A stretch of DNA of 64,000 nt from Pseudobacter sp. (GTDB lineage: Bacteria; Bacteroidota; Bacteroidia; Chitinophagales; Chitinophagaceae): NCBI GenBank assembly GCA_017849455.1, contig JAFIGX010000020.1, positions 62,001 through 126,000 of the forward strand. Direction: 5' to 3'. Shown in pieces: positions 53,811-62,477 of this stretch; position 1 is the first letter of the stretch, and each line of letters begins with the position of its first letter. A program made the position numbers and the translations under genes. The notes under the pieces are model-generated. The model was not told the origin of the DNA, did not search any database, and worked only from the letters and a program-made list of their open reading frames with translations.

Positions 53811-54216
53811 GTTCACTGATTTATTCTCCCAAAGTTAGTTTATGTTTCTGAATTTTCAAATTATTTTGAAAAATTGGACATGGCCACGAAGACACGGAGG
53901 CACAAAGGAATGGAGGGATGAGGATGGAAAAGGAGGAGAAGGGGGTACTGGTTGAAGTACCAGTAAAATGAGTTGGTGCGAAAGAGATAGAAAAAAAGAA
54001 AAGGTCAGAGAGATAAAGACACGAAGGGGCGAGGTATCCTCGCCCCTTCGTGCCTTTATCTTGGGAACCTCAAATGCATTTTCTTTATCTATTAATAGCA
54101 CTGCCAACAATGACCTTACCTCCTAACAGATCGATCCCTTCACATAATCTCCGAATCTCAACCCTCTATTCCTTTGTGCCTCCGTGCCTTCGTGGTCAAT
54201 ACAGACCCTACAACCA
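53811..54216. repeat. Intergenic region with nested inverted repeats
   Basis: No gene was found in this 406-bp gap. Outer arms 53884-53911 and 54168-54195 are 28 bp and match at 27 positions. An inner hairpin at 54011-54034 and 54038-54061 has 24-bp arms with one mismatch and a three-base loop. A smaller hairpin (TACTGG with CCAGTA) lies at 53946-53965. The outer arms and the inner hairpin share the core GACACG(G/A)AGG. The inner hairpin probably terminates the PKS operon; the promoter of the regulator operon must lie near 53811-53880. The short reading frame 53856-54110 (minus) is judged a shadow. Confidence 0.7.
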
Positions 54217-55665
54217 TTAAGGGCATTCATATTGTCTCATCCCCTTGTTTCGTTTGTTCTTCTCCGTTTCCTTATGCCTGCCGGGCCGGATCACGATAGC
54301 GAGGTAGCCCCCACCATTCTGGATCTTGTTCTTTGCAAAAAGATAGGCGAGATTGTGCAGCCCGAAGAGGATGGGACCGGCTTTGAAGGCTGCCCCGATC
54401 CAGAATTTTTTTTCGGTATTGTATTGTATGGGCAGATAGAACCCCAGGTTTCTTGTTTCCCATCGCGGGGTAACCGTGAGCAGGTTCATTTCTTTCGTAT
54501 AAAGCCTTTTGTTGCCGGCCAGCGGGCTGAGGTTTACGGAGAGATCGGCATTGACATAGAAGGCATCGATCAGGTACCTGTCTACATTAACGACCAGCCT
54601 GGTAGGGTTCATCACGGAAAACTTTCCACCGATAGCCCCAATGTTTTTCACGACGCTGGCCAGGCTATCGTTGAAAGATTCGATACCGCTGATGCCTGTG
54701 AATTTCTGGTTCAACAATTCACCGGTCATATTATCGCGGATACCGCTTACCACGCGGCTGTTCTTGCTATACTTGTACTGGTTGAACCCGAGATCGAGCA
54801 GTGACAGACCGATCTTCCAGTCGTAATCGAAATAGCCTTCATCTTCACCGAAAGCTACGGTGCCACCGGGCTTGATGAGGTATTCAACGCCCAGGTCCAC
54901 AGAGATACCTCCTTCTGCATTGGCAATGAGGCCGCGGATATTCTGCATCGTGCTATTATTGTTTTTCCATTGGTCGATATTGGATGAATAAGCATAGTGG
55001 CCGCTACCTGAAGTGAGCACCGAAACATTCTCGCCTGTCTGCACCGGCTCGATCCGGATATCGTCCAACCCACCATAGCCCCCGGCAATGCCGCGCGATA
55101 ATTTGAGGGTGATACCTGCATTGAGCCTGGCCCGTTCGTTGTCGAGGATGGTGCGACTGAAAGTGCCGAATAATTCCAGCCAACTGCTGCTCAGCACATC
55201 GGCATTCATCAGTACCCTGTTATTATTGAGGGAGAAGAAGTCCTGCACCCCATTGAGCGTATCGATAAAATTATAGGGACTGGTCTTTGCCCTCGTATAG
55301 CTCCTGATATTGATACCGGCTGCGATCGCAGTTTGCCGGTTGAGCGATATGCGGGCATTGAGCAGGTTGATATTGGTATTGGCCTGGGCAAAGCGGCTGT
55401 AATAGCCTCCATTGAAACCATATTTTGCAGTGGTGGGTTTGGAGAGCAGGGAATAATTATGAATGGTCACTGCATTGGTGACCCCTTTCACCTGGAAAGA
55501 AAAAATATTGATGTCCCAGGGAAATGGCGTATTCACGATGGAAGCGGGATTATTGCCTACACCTAAACTGCCTGCATACGAGGAGCCTTGGATCGCGTGG
55601 TAATTCTGACCGGAGCTTGTCATTTTTATTGCTAAAAATGCTACAAGCAGCATGTATTGTCGCAT
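54217..55665 (-). CDS. DUF5723 family outer-membrane protein
   Basis: A 482-residue protein with a signal peptide (MRQYMLLVAFLAIKMTSSG). The stretch YHAIQGSSYAGSLGVGNNPA near the N-terminus and the repeated amphipathic beta strands (NTNINLLNARISLNRQTAIA, ARLNAGITLKLSRGIAGGYG) match the DUF5723 outer-membrane barrels of Bacteroidota. The final part is strand-rich, then short and basic (GRHKETEKNKRNKGMRQYEC). No function is known for the family. It starts only 3 bp after the FAD oxidoreductase stop and is the last gene of the type III PKS operon. A role in exporting or placing the product is a guess. Confidence 0.8.
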   Translation of the reverse strand: MRQYMLLVAFLAIKMTSSGQNYHAIQGSSYAGSLGVGNNPASIVNTPFPWDINIFSFQVKGVTNAVTIHNYSLLSKPTTAKYGFNGGYYSRFAQANTNINLLNARISLNRQTAIAAGINIRSYTRAKTSPYNFIDTLNGVQDFFSLNNNRVLMNADVLSSSWLELFGTFSRTILDNERARLNAGITLKLSRGIAGGYGGLDDIRIEPVQTGENVSVLTSGSGHYAYSSNIDQWKNNNSTMQNIRGLIANAEGGISVDLGVEYLIKPGGTVAFGEDEGYFDYDWKIGLSLLDLGFNQYKYSKNSRVVSGIRDNMTGELLNQKFTGISGIESFNDSLASVVKNIGAIGGKFSVMNPTRLVVNVDRYLIDAFYVNADLSVNLSPLAGNKRLYTKEMNLLTVTPRWETRNLGFYLPIQYNTEKKFWIGAAFKAGPILFGLHNLAYLFAKNKIQNGGGYLAIVIRPGRHKETEKNKRNKGMRQYECP

Positions 55666-55668
55666 AAG

Positions 55669-56808
55669 CTAGAAAGGTCTTCCGTGTGTTTGTCGAATTA
55701 AAAATGAAACCAGCTTTGGAAAAGGTTTGAGGGTGGCGATCAGAAAATTGGATAAGATCGTGCTGCCGAAAAATCGCTGTATCCACCGGCCGGCCTGCAA
55801 TCGTCTTGCGAAATTCTTTTCCCATTGCTGGGTATACTGGGTCTCCATTTCATAACGATTGATCTTTCCCTGCAGGAACTGGTCGATCTCTTCAAATGCC
55901 AGCTTGCTGCCATGAAGGGCCATGCTCATTCCGTTCCCGCAGAGGGGGGTGATCATTCCTGCTGCATCACCGAGCATGAGCACATGGTCTTCTACCTGGG
56001 TTTTTTGGTTAAAGGATATTCTTGAAATAGTAACTGGTTCTTCGTAGAGGAATTGGGCGTTGGCGAACAGCTTATCAAGGAACGGATTTTTCCGGAGGAT
56101 ATTTTGCTCCATGGCAGATATATCATTCCTGCTTTTCCTGAGATTGGCGGCGGTGGTAAGGTAACAGAGGCAGCACTTATTGTCCTCGATCCTCGATATA
56201 CCACAATAGCCATGCTCAAAATTATGTAACGCTATCAGATCTTCCGGGAAAAATGTACGGATATGGTATTTGACCCCGATAAAGTGATTGAGTTTATTAG
56301 GTTTTACCCGGGTGAACTGCCTTTTCCATTTGGCATCCAGGTTACCGCGTTTTCCATAAGCGCCTGCCACTACGGTCGCTTCGGTCTCTCCCCTCCCTGA
56401 AAAGATGATGAAGGAATTGTTACGATAGATCACATCGGCCACTTTGGTGCATTCGGCCAGCATCACTCCCTCACGCCTGGCAATACCTGCCAGCAGATGA
56501 TCGAGGGTATAGCGGCTGATGCCGAACCCACCTAAAGGAAGGGGGCTCTCGAGCAATCTGCCATCCGGTGAGCTGATCATTACCCGGTTGATGATGGGCA
56601 CCTGCATATCGCTGAGCGGCACACCAAGGTCCTGCAGGAAATTCCAGCTTTCCAGGCTGATATATTCACCGCATACTTTGTGGAAAGGATATTTTTCTTT
56701 TTCAAAAAGAATGGTGCTGTAACCCGCACGGACGCATTGAATGGATAATGCCAGTCCGGCCAGACCACCCCCGATAATGGCTACATCGTATTTAGGATCC
56801 CGGCTCAA
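55669..56808 (-). CDS. FAD-dependent oxidoreductase (geranylgeranyl reductase/monooxygenase-like)
   Basis: 379 residues from a TTG start at 56808 (MSRDPKYDVAIIGGGLAGLA); no ATG is as well placed. Motifs: the dinucleotide fold GGGLAGLA, then KYPFHKVCGEYISLESWNFL, typical of the geranylgeranyl reductase/halogenase-like branch, and the second FAD motif HVLMLGDAAGMITPLCGNGM. The family covers reductases of isoprenoid chains and aromatic hydroxylases. In the Streptomyces srs operon a flavin hydroxylase (SrsC) acts on the methylated type III PKS product, so a similar hydroxylation or, given the UbiA partner, chain reduction is possible. It lies 38 bp after the methyltransferase gene and 3 bp before the DUF5723 gene. 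Confidence 0.82.
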   Translation of the reverse strand: MSRDPKYDVAIIGGGLAGLALSIQCVRAGYSTILFEKEKYPFHKVCGEYISLESWNFLQDLGVPLSDMQVPIINRVMISSPDGRLLESPLPLGGFGISRYTLDHLLAGIARREGVMLAECTKVADVIYRNNSFIIFSGRGETEATVVAGAYGKRGNLDAKWKRQFTRVKPNKLNHFIGVKYHIRTFFPEDLIALHNFEHGYCGISRIEDNKCCLCYLTTAANLRKSRNDISAMEQNILRKNPFLDKLFANAQFLYEEPVTISRISFNQKTQVEDHVLMLGDAAGMITPLCGNGMSMALHGSKLAFEEIDQFLQGKINRYEMETQYTQQWEKNFARRLQAGRWIQRFFGSTILSNFLIATLKPFPKLVSFLIRQTHGRPF

Positions 56809-56846
56809 AAAATTCTTCCCCGTTTGACTTTTTTCATCAGATAAGT

Positions 56847-57560
56847 TTATTCATTCAGTTCCGCATAGCCCCGGCTATGCACTACGATCAACCACCGGAA
56901 GGCCCAGCGCCACCCGATGGAAAAGTTAGTGATTCCTGCCTGTTCAAACAGCGCTGCCCATTCTTTTTTAACAAAACTTCTGGCCACGGATAGCGGGGCA
57001 TCATGTTTTACCAGGTAACTGCGCGAAAAGATCCTGGTGAGCCATTTGATGGAGTGATAGGCGAGGACATGCCGGTGCAGGTCGTTGATAAAAAAGCCTA
57101 TTCTCGCATGCTGTTGCATCCATTGCAACTGGCCGACCAGCTCTGCTTCGGTGAAATGATGACAAAACAACGAAGAGAAAATAATATCGGGGGCCTGATC
57201 GAACTGTACGGCCCTGTAATCGGAGTTGATCAGTTGCCAGCCGGTGGATACTTTCAATTCCGCCGCCACTGCAATACAATCCGGGTTGATGTCGATGCCG
57301 ATGAAACTTGCTTCGATGGATTTTCGGCGACACCACGACTGTAATGCCCGCAGGTTATCCCCACCGCCACAACCGATTTCGCATATACGTACAGGTTGTA
57401 TTCCACCGATCAGCTTCTTCAAACCAGCCAGCGTGATGGCATGGCCCCCAAGCCATGTATTGATAAAGTCCAGCTCACGCATGTTCTGCCTGATATCGGC
57501 AAACGGTATATCGTTGCGATCCAGGAGTTCCTGCCGGTATGTGCGTTGCCGGAAATTCAT
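56847..57560 (-). CDS. Class I SAM-dependent methyltransferase
   Basis: A 237-residue protein starting MNFRQRTYRQELLDRNDIPF. The SAM motif is RICEIGCGGGDNLRALQSWC (about 74-93), followed by FIGIDINPDCIAVA. The motif IIFSSLFCHHFTEAELVGQL (about 132-151) has the histidines often seen in small-molecule methyltransferases. The C-terminal helix is basic and hydrophobic. It starts 23 bp after the type III PKS stop and is the third gene of the operon. Methylation of the polyketide's ring oxygen or carbon is the likely step, as in bacterial phenolic-lipid pathways where a methyltransferase follows the PKS. The position methylated cannot be told here. Confidence 0.83.
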   Translation of the reverse strand: MNFRQRTYRQELLDRNDIPFADIRQNMRELDFINTWLGGHAITLAGLKKLIGGIQPVRICEIGCGGGDNLRALQSWCRRKSIEASFIGIDINPDCIAVAAELKVSTGWQLINSDYRAVQFDQAPDIIFSSLFCHHFTEAELVGQLQWMQQHARIGFFINDLHRHVLAYHSIKWLTRIFSRSYLVKHDAPLSVARSFVKKEWAALFEQAGITNFSIGWRWAFRWLIVVHSRGYAELNE

Positions 57561-57583
57561 AAGCGGAAGTTAAGAAGCTCCTG

Positions 57584-58696
57584 TCATTGTAGAGCGCCGG
57601 TGGCCACAAATGTTTCCATGGTGAGACCAGGCCCGAATGCCGCTCCGAATACTGTTTGGCCGGGTGGACTGCTTTTTCCACCGCGAAGCCACTGGTACAT
57701 CATTCTTTTCATCACGAACAGGATAGTAGGGGATGACATATTCCCATATTCTTTCAATATTTCATAACTCGTTCCCAATGCGGTGTCATCAAGCTGAAGG
57801 CTCTGTTGGATCGCTTCCAGTATCTTCTTCCCTCCGGGATGGACACACCAATGGGTGATATCCTGCCTGGTGATACAGGCGCCCCTGAGCGCGTGGTCCA
57901 CCAACTCGTTGAAATCTTCCCCGATGAGGTCTGGCACATAACCGCTCAACGTCATCAGGAAACCGGAAGAAGAAAGTTCCCAGGCCATATCCTTTTTTCC
58001 CTTTGGTACCACTTCTCCATAAAAATGACGGAGTTGCCAACCCCTGGCCGGATGATCATCGTGTGTGAGCAATAATGCAGCACTGCCATCAGCAAATAAT
58101 AAGCTGGAAGCGATATTATCGATCGTGGCCTCCCGCTGAAAATGAAGTGTACAGAGTTCGGTACAAACGATCAGTACCCTGGCCTGTTTTTCTCGCGCAC
58201 ATATCGCATCGGCGATCTTCAGGGCATGGACCGCAGCGTAACAGCCCATAAAATTCACGGAGGTACGATACGTATTTTTCGGCAGGTCCAGCAGTTCCAT
58301 TAATTGAAGGTCCAGGCCGGGTGCGCTCATGCCGGTACAACTGACAGTAATGAGGTGTGTGATCTCTGTTGCACGCAGATGCCCTTCCAGGCAATCCCTG
58401 ATGGCATTTACCGATAAAGGGGCTGCATATTTCTGGTACCAGTTCATCCGTTGTTCCAGCGAAGGAAAAGGCTCCAGGTTTTCCGAGTGAGGATAGAACT
58501 TCCATTCGGGCAATGGCCGGCTGTAATCGGGTATAACGGAATACCGGGTATCGATGGCGCTCTGCCGGTAGAGAAATCGTAGTTTTCGCTTATCCGTTTC
58601 CGAAAGGGCATAAACGGCCTGCATGAATTCCAGGATATCCTGCTGCCGGTGCCTGAAAGCGGGTACTGCCGTTCCGATAGCTATTATTTTACTCAA
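57584..58696 (-). CDS. Type III polyketide synthase (chalcone/alkylresorcinol synthase family)
   Basis: 370 residues from a TTG start at 58696 (MSKIIAIGTAVPAFRHRQQD), overlapping the UbiA gene by 8 bp. The catalytic triad is intact: Cys152 in NFMGCYAAVHAL, His286 in HWCVHPGGKKIL and Asn319 in EYGNMSSPTILFVM. The closing motif is FGAAFGPGLTMETF. The family extends an acyl-CoA starter with malonyl-CoA and cyclises the chain to alkylresorcinols, alkylpyrones or chalcones. It is the only PKS in the window and sits between a prenyltransferase and a methyltransferase. Length and triad are normal, so it should be active. Starter and cyclisation mode are unknown. Confidence 0.95.
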   Translation of the reverse strand: MSKIIAIGTAVPAFRHRQQDILEFMQAVYALSETDKRKLRFLYRQSAIDTRYSVIPDYSRPLPEWKFYPHSENLEPFPSLEQRMNWYQKYAAPLSVNAIRDCLEGHLRATEITHLITVSCTGMSAPGLDLQLMELLDLPKNTYRTSVNFMGCYAAVHALKIADAICAREKQARVLIVCTELCTLHFQREATIDNIASSLLFADGSAALLLTHDDHPARGWQLRHFYGEVVPKGKKDMAWELSSSGFLMTLSGYVPDLIGEDFNELVDHALRGACITRQDITHWCVHPGGKKILEAIQQSLQLDDTALGTSYEILKEYGNMSSPTILFVMKRMMYQWLRGGKSSPPGQTVFGAAFGPGLTMETFVATGALQ

Positions 58697-59552
58697 ATGA
58701 CCTCCCTATTAATAAGATCAGGAATGCAATATTGGTGCAAACGGATGCCAGCAGGTTCATGCGCATGGTATGGGTAAAATCAGCTACAGATTCATCTTTC
58801 CAAACCTTACGGGCCCAGTTTAAAAAATATACGAGAACGGGGAGCATCAAAGTTGCCACCAGCAGGAATTTACCGGCTTCCTTCCGTTGTATGAACAGCC
58901 AGGCCAATACGCCCATGGCTACTGTATATAGGATCGCTGTAAAGATAAATGTGCCACGGTAACCCAGGAGGGCACTGATGGTGGTCACCCCATCTTTCCT
59001 GTCCGCCTCATGCTGGTATATCTGGGTGAGCGGGTAGAAGCCCCCAATGAGCAGTCCTGCCGCCAACGCGCCGGCCGGTGGCACGATCAGGGTATGGTCA
59101 CTGCTGCTGCCATGATATACCATGAAGAAGGTAACACTGCCCTGGAACAAGACCACGGTGAGATAGCCCATCACCGGGTATTTTTTCAGCCTGATGCCAC
59201 GGTAGCTGTACGCCCTCGATGCCAGGATATAGGCCATCACACAAACAGTGAAGGTCTGGCTGACCAGCAAGCTCAGCAGGATGGCTGCTATGTCCATGAT
59301 CACACTCACTTTGAACAGTTCTTTAGTGGGCTGCAAAGGATGTTCAATACCACCGATGCTGCTCTCGTCCCTGTCCATATAAGAATTATATCCATTGCTG
59401 GAAGGATAGACCAGCAGATGCAGAATGAAAAATACCAGGCATGCCTGTGCGAAATTGATAGTGGGTACCAGGCAAAGTGCAAACAGGTATACGGGCAACA
59501 GGAACAGGGAGAAAGGGAACCGGAGCAATTGTATGGTGGATCTTTGCAGCAT
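58689..59552 (-). CDS. UbiA family membrane prenyltransferase
   Basis: A 287-residue membrane protein with eight to nine hydrophobic segments. The first Asp-rich motif is NGYNSYMDRDESS (about residue 51-63), close to the family's NxxxDxxxD, and the second is YQHEADRKDGVTT (about 178-190), close to DxxxD. These bind the prenyl diphosphate and Mg. The enzymes attach isoprenoid chains to aromatic acceptors such as those made for quinones, chlorophyll or haem. It is the first gene of the operon and overlaps the PKS start by 8 bp, which suggests the PKS product or its derivative is the acceptor. The prenyl length is unknown. Confidence 0.9.
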   Translation of the reverse strand: MLQRSTIQLLRFPFSLFLLPVYLFALCLVPTINFAQACLVFFILHLLVYPSSNGYNSYMDRDESSIGGIEHPLQPTKELFKVSVIMDIAAILLSLLVSQTFTVCVMAYILASRAYSYRGIRLKKYPVMGYLTVVLFQGSVTFFMVYHGSSSDHTLIVPPAGALAAGLLIGGFYPLTQIYQHEADRKDGVTTISALLGYRGTFIFTAILYTVAMGVLAWLFIQRKEAGKFLLVATLMLPVLVYFLNWARKVWKDESVADFTHTMRMNLLASVCTNIAFLILLIGRSFE

Positions 59553-59678
59553 AATGGCAGCATTGCGGCTACTAATTTAGGTTATTTACCAGGGACAGAT
59601 GAGCTTTAATTCCTGCCGTAAAATGAGTACCTTGCCGATAGCCAATGCTAATTTTCCCTTCTAATTAATCGATCAGTT

Positions 59679-60632
59679 ATGAAAAGGATATTCTATTCGC
59701 TGGTGGTTTGTTTACCGTTGCTTTTGTTCATTCCCACTACTTCGCTGGCCAGGCAATCGGATTCCGTAGCATTGGTCACAAAAACAGGTACGTTGCAGGG
59801 CACGCTGGTGTTGCCGGCCATGCAACAAAAAGTACCGGTAGTGCTCATCATTGCAGGTTCAGGCCCTACCGACAGGGATGGCAATAACCCGATGATGAAG
59901 AATAATTCACTGAAGATGCTGGCGGAAGCATTGCAGAAAAATGGGATCGCTTCGCTTCGTTATGATAAGCGCGGTATAGCGGGCAGTACGGCAGCAGGGC
60001 CGGATGAAAAAGACCTTCGCTTCGATAACTATATAGACGATGCGGCAGGATGGATTGAAAAGCTGAAAGGGGACAAACGGTTTTCGCGGGTGATCGTACT
60101 TGGCCATAGTGAAGGCTCCCTGATCGGGATGATGGCGGCCGACAGGGCAAAGGCCGATGCATTCATTTCGATCGCAGGTGCGGGGCAGTCGGCCGACAAG
60201 GTCCTCAAAGAGCAATTGAGATCGCAGCCTCAACCGGTGATCGATCTCTGCTATCCGATCATCGACAGCCTGGTGAGTGGTAAAACGGTGAATGATGTCA
60301 ACCCGATGCTGAACAGTCTATTCAGGCCCAGTGTTCAGCCGTATATTATCTCCTGGTTCAGGTATGATCCGCAGGCTTCCATCAAAAAGCTGCAAATGCC
60401 GGTACTGCTGTTGCAGGGAACGACAGACATGCAGGTGAGCACAAAAGATGCAGAGCTATTGCATCAGGCCAATCCTGCCACGAAACTGGTGATGGTGGAA
60501 AATATGAACCATATATTAAAGATCAGTGAGGCAGACCGGCAGAAAAATTTTGCTACTTATAATGATCCGGCCTTGCCTTTGGCCTCCGCATTGATCGACA
60601 ATACGACCGGATTCATCAAAGGGCTTAAATGA
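59679..60632 (+). CDS. Secreted alpha/beta hydrolase
   Basis: A 317-residue protein with a signal peptide (MKRIFYSLVVCLPLLLFIPT, cleavage near SLARQ). The fold is alpha/beta hydrolase: oxyanion region VVLIIAGSGPTDRDGN, nucleophile elbow LGHSEGSLIG with Ser144, then the later VLLLQGTTDMQV with the acid and MNHILK with the His. Proteins of this shape are esterases or peptidase-like hydrolases of the periplasm, close to the AB hydrolase_6/serine aminopeptidase S33 style. No neighbour tells its substrate. It is divergent from the UbiA gene, with about 126 bp between starts, and ends at a bidirectional terminator shared with the E2 gene. Confidence 0.85.
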   Translation: MKRIFYSLVVCLPLLLFIPTTSLARQSDSVALVTKTGTLQGTLVLPAMQQKVPVVLIIAGSGPTDRDGNNPMMKNNSLKMLAEALQKNGIASLRYDKRGIAGSTAAGPDEKDLRFDNYIDDAAGWIEKLKGDKRFSRVIVLGHSEGSLIGMMAADRAKADAFISIAGAGQSADKVLKEQLRSQPQPVIDLCYPIIDSLVSGKTVNDVNPMLNSLFRPSVQPYIISWFRYDPQASIKKLQMPVLLLQGTTDMQVSTKDAELLHQANPATKLVMVENMNHILKISEADRQKNFATYNDPALPLASALIDNTTGFIKGLK

Positions 60633-60634
60633 AA

Positions 60635-60668
60635 ATGTCCCGCTGATACTAGCGGGACATCTATTTTT
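60635..60668. terminator. Bidirectional Rho-independent terminator
   Basis: ATGTCCCGCT (60635-60644) and AGCGGGACAT (60651-60660) form a perfect 10-bp stem with a six-base loop. T-rich sequence follows on the plus side (60661-60668) and a short T-run on the minus side. It lies between the convergent hydrolase and E2 genes. Confidence 0.85.
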
Positions 60669-60683
60669 ATTCAGAGAATCATT

Positions 60684-62333
60684 TTAAACGAGCATCCTCA
60701 TGGGCTCTTCGAGCAGGCCCTGCAGGGTTTGCATGAATGCGGCCCCGGTAGCTCCGTCCACTACGCGGTGGTCACAGCTCAGGGTGAGTTTCATGATATT
60801 CCCTACTACGATCTGCCCATCTTTTACAATGGGTGTTTGATTGATGGCGCCCACTGCCAGGATGCAGGCATCGGGTGTGTTGATGATAGCGGTGAATTCG
60901 TCAACGCCGAACATGCCCAGGTTGGAGATCGTGAAGGTATTGCCTTCCCAATCTGCCGGTTGTAATTTTTTATCTTTCGCTTTCTGCGCGTATTCTTTCA
61001 CTTCTGCAGCGATCTGCGACAGGGACTTGGTATCTGCGAACCTGACCACAGGCACCAGCAATCCTTCTTCCACAGCCACGGCCACGCCGATACTGATATG
61101 ATGGTTGTGGCGGATCTTATCACCGAGCCAACTGCTGTTGATCTGCGGATGTTTTTTCAGGGCAACGGCGCAGGCTTTCAGCACGATGTCATTGAAAGAG
61201 ATCTTTACCGGGGAAACTTCATTCAACCTGGCCCTGGCCTCCACGGCTTTGTCCATATTCACGGCCATCGTGACATAGAAATGGGGGGCGGAGAATTTGC
61301 TTTCGGCCAGTCTTTTTGCGATCACTTTCCGCATTTGTGATACGGGCACATCTTCGAAGCTTACCTGGCCTGCAGGAGCGGAAGGTACTGTTGTTTTTGC
61401 GGGTTGAGCAGCAGCGGTTGAGGTTGCTCCGGTTACGAAACTATCTACGTCTTTCTTCACGATGCGGCCACCGTCACCGCTACCAGGCACTTTGGATAGA
61501 TCGATGCCTTTTTCACTGGCCAGTTTTTTGGCAAGCGGAGAAGCTTTTACGCGGCCGTCGCCATTCACGGAAGGAGTAGTGGCCTGAGTGGCTCCAGCAG
61601 GTTGCGTGGCGGTTGACTGCGCAACAGGTTGGCTGGCGGGAGCATCTGCAGGAGCGGAGATAACGGCACCGCCTGTGGCGGCTGCCACGATCCTGTTCAC
61701 ATCCACCTTGCTTTCATCACCGATGATGCACAGCAGGGCATTGACGGGAACTTTATCGCCTTTCTGGGCTCCGATATATAATAATTTTCCTTCTTTATAG
61801 CTTTCCAGTTCCATGGTGGCCTTATCTGTTTCTACATCGGCCAGCAGGTCGCCTTTCTTGACAGGGTCGCCTACTTTTTTATGCCAGGCTGCGATCACGC
61901 CTTCCGTCATGGTATCGCTGAGGCGGGGCATCAGGATCACTTCCGGAACAGTGGCGAGGTCGAGCGTTCCGGTGGCCGTTGCAGCAGGAGCAGCACTTGC
62001 GGCGGGTTTGATTGCCGGAGCAGGAGCGCTTTCCTGGGCTTTACCTGTTGAAGCAGCAGCAGCGCCACCTTTCACCAGGGAGCTGATATCTTCACCGGGT
62101 GCGCCGATGATGGCCAGCAGGTCATTCACCTGGAGCTTACCTCCTTTATCGGTACCTATATGCAATAATGTGCCGTCTTTATAACTTTCCAGTTCCATGG
62201 TAGCCTTATCCGTTTCCACCTCGGCCAGGAGGTCGCCTTTTTTCACCGGGTCGCCTACTTTTTTATGCCAGGCCGCAATCACGCCTTCTGTCATGGTATC
62301 ACTCAGGCGGGGCATTAAGATCACTTCAGCCAT
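60684..62333 (-). CDS. Pyruvate dehydrogenase E2, dihydrolipoamide acetyltransferase
   Basis: A 549-residue E2 chain. Two lipoyl domains (about 1-80 and 130-210) each have the lipoylated Lys in ETDKATMELESY; they are near copies in protein and in DNA. Ala/Pro-rich linkers join them. The E3/E1-binding domain follows (about 262-300, VKASPLAKKLASEKGIDLSK), then the catalytic domain (about 325-549) with FNDIVLKACAVALKKHPQIN and the active-site CDHRVVDGATGAAF (His about 523). The enzyme moves acetyl groups to CoA and forms the core of the complex. No E1 or E3 gene is nearby. A branched-chain or 2-oxoglutarate E2 is possible but the two-lipoyl layout favours pyruvate. Confidence 0.9.
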   Translation of the reverse strand: MAEVILMPRLSDTMTEGVIAAWHKKVGDPVKKGDLLAEVETDKATMELESYKDGTLLHIGTDKGGKLQVNDLLAIIGAPGEDISSLVKGGAAAASTGKAQESAPAPAIKPAASAAPAATATGTLDLATVPEVILMPRLSDTMTEGVIAAWHKKVGDPVKKGDLLADVETDKATMELESYKEGKLLYIGAQKGDKVPVNALLCIIGDESKVDVNRIVAAATGGAVISAPADAPASQPVAQSTATQPAGATQATTPSVNGDGRVKASPLAKKLASEKGIDLSKVPGSGDGGRIVKKDVDSFVTGATSTAAAQPAKTTVPSAPAGQVSFEDVPVSQMRKVIAKRLAESKFSAPHFYVTMAVNMDKAVEARARLNEVSPVKISFNDIVLKACAVALKKHPQINSSWLGDKIRHNHHISIGVAVAVEEGLLVPVVRFADTKSLSQIAAEVKEYAQKAKDKKLQPADWEGNTFTISNLGMFGVDEFTAIINTPDACILAVGAINQTPIVKDGQIVVGNIMKLTLSCDHRVVDGATGAAFMQTLQGLLEEPMRMLV

Positions 62334-62477
62334 AACTTAACTAATGATTTGAAATTTAGTATGTCAGATTACTATTGAGCGTCGAAATTACAGCAAAATA
62401 GGGAATAACCAATGCGTAATGGGCAATGACCGATCAGCAATGGATTATGCAGAATTGGCGGTATGTAAAAAGTGATA

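Noticed and set aside
53856..54110. 84-residue minus-strand reading frame
   Set aside because: It lies across the nested inverted repeats and translates to low-complexity Ser/Pro/Leu sequence; it is best explained as a shadow of the repeat.
62395..62455. Short AATG-rich repeats between the E2 and dnaX genes
   Set aside because: The units are short and irregular, with no stable period or pairing; I cannot support a named element.
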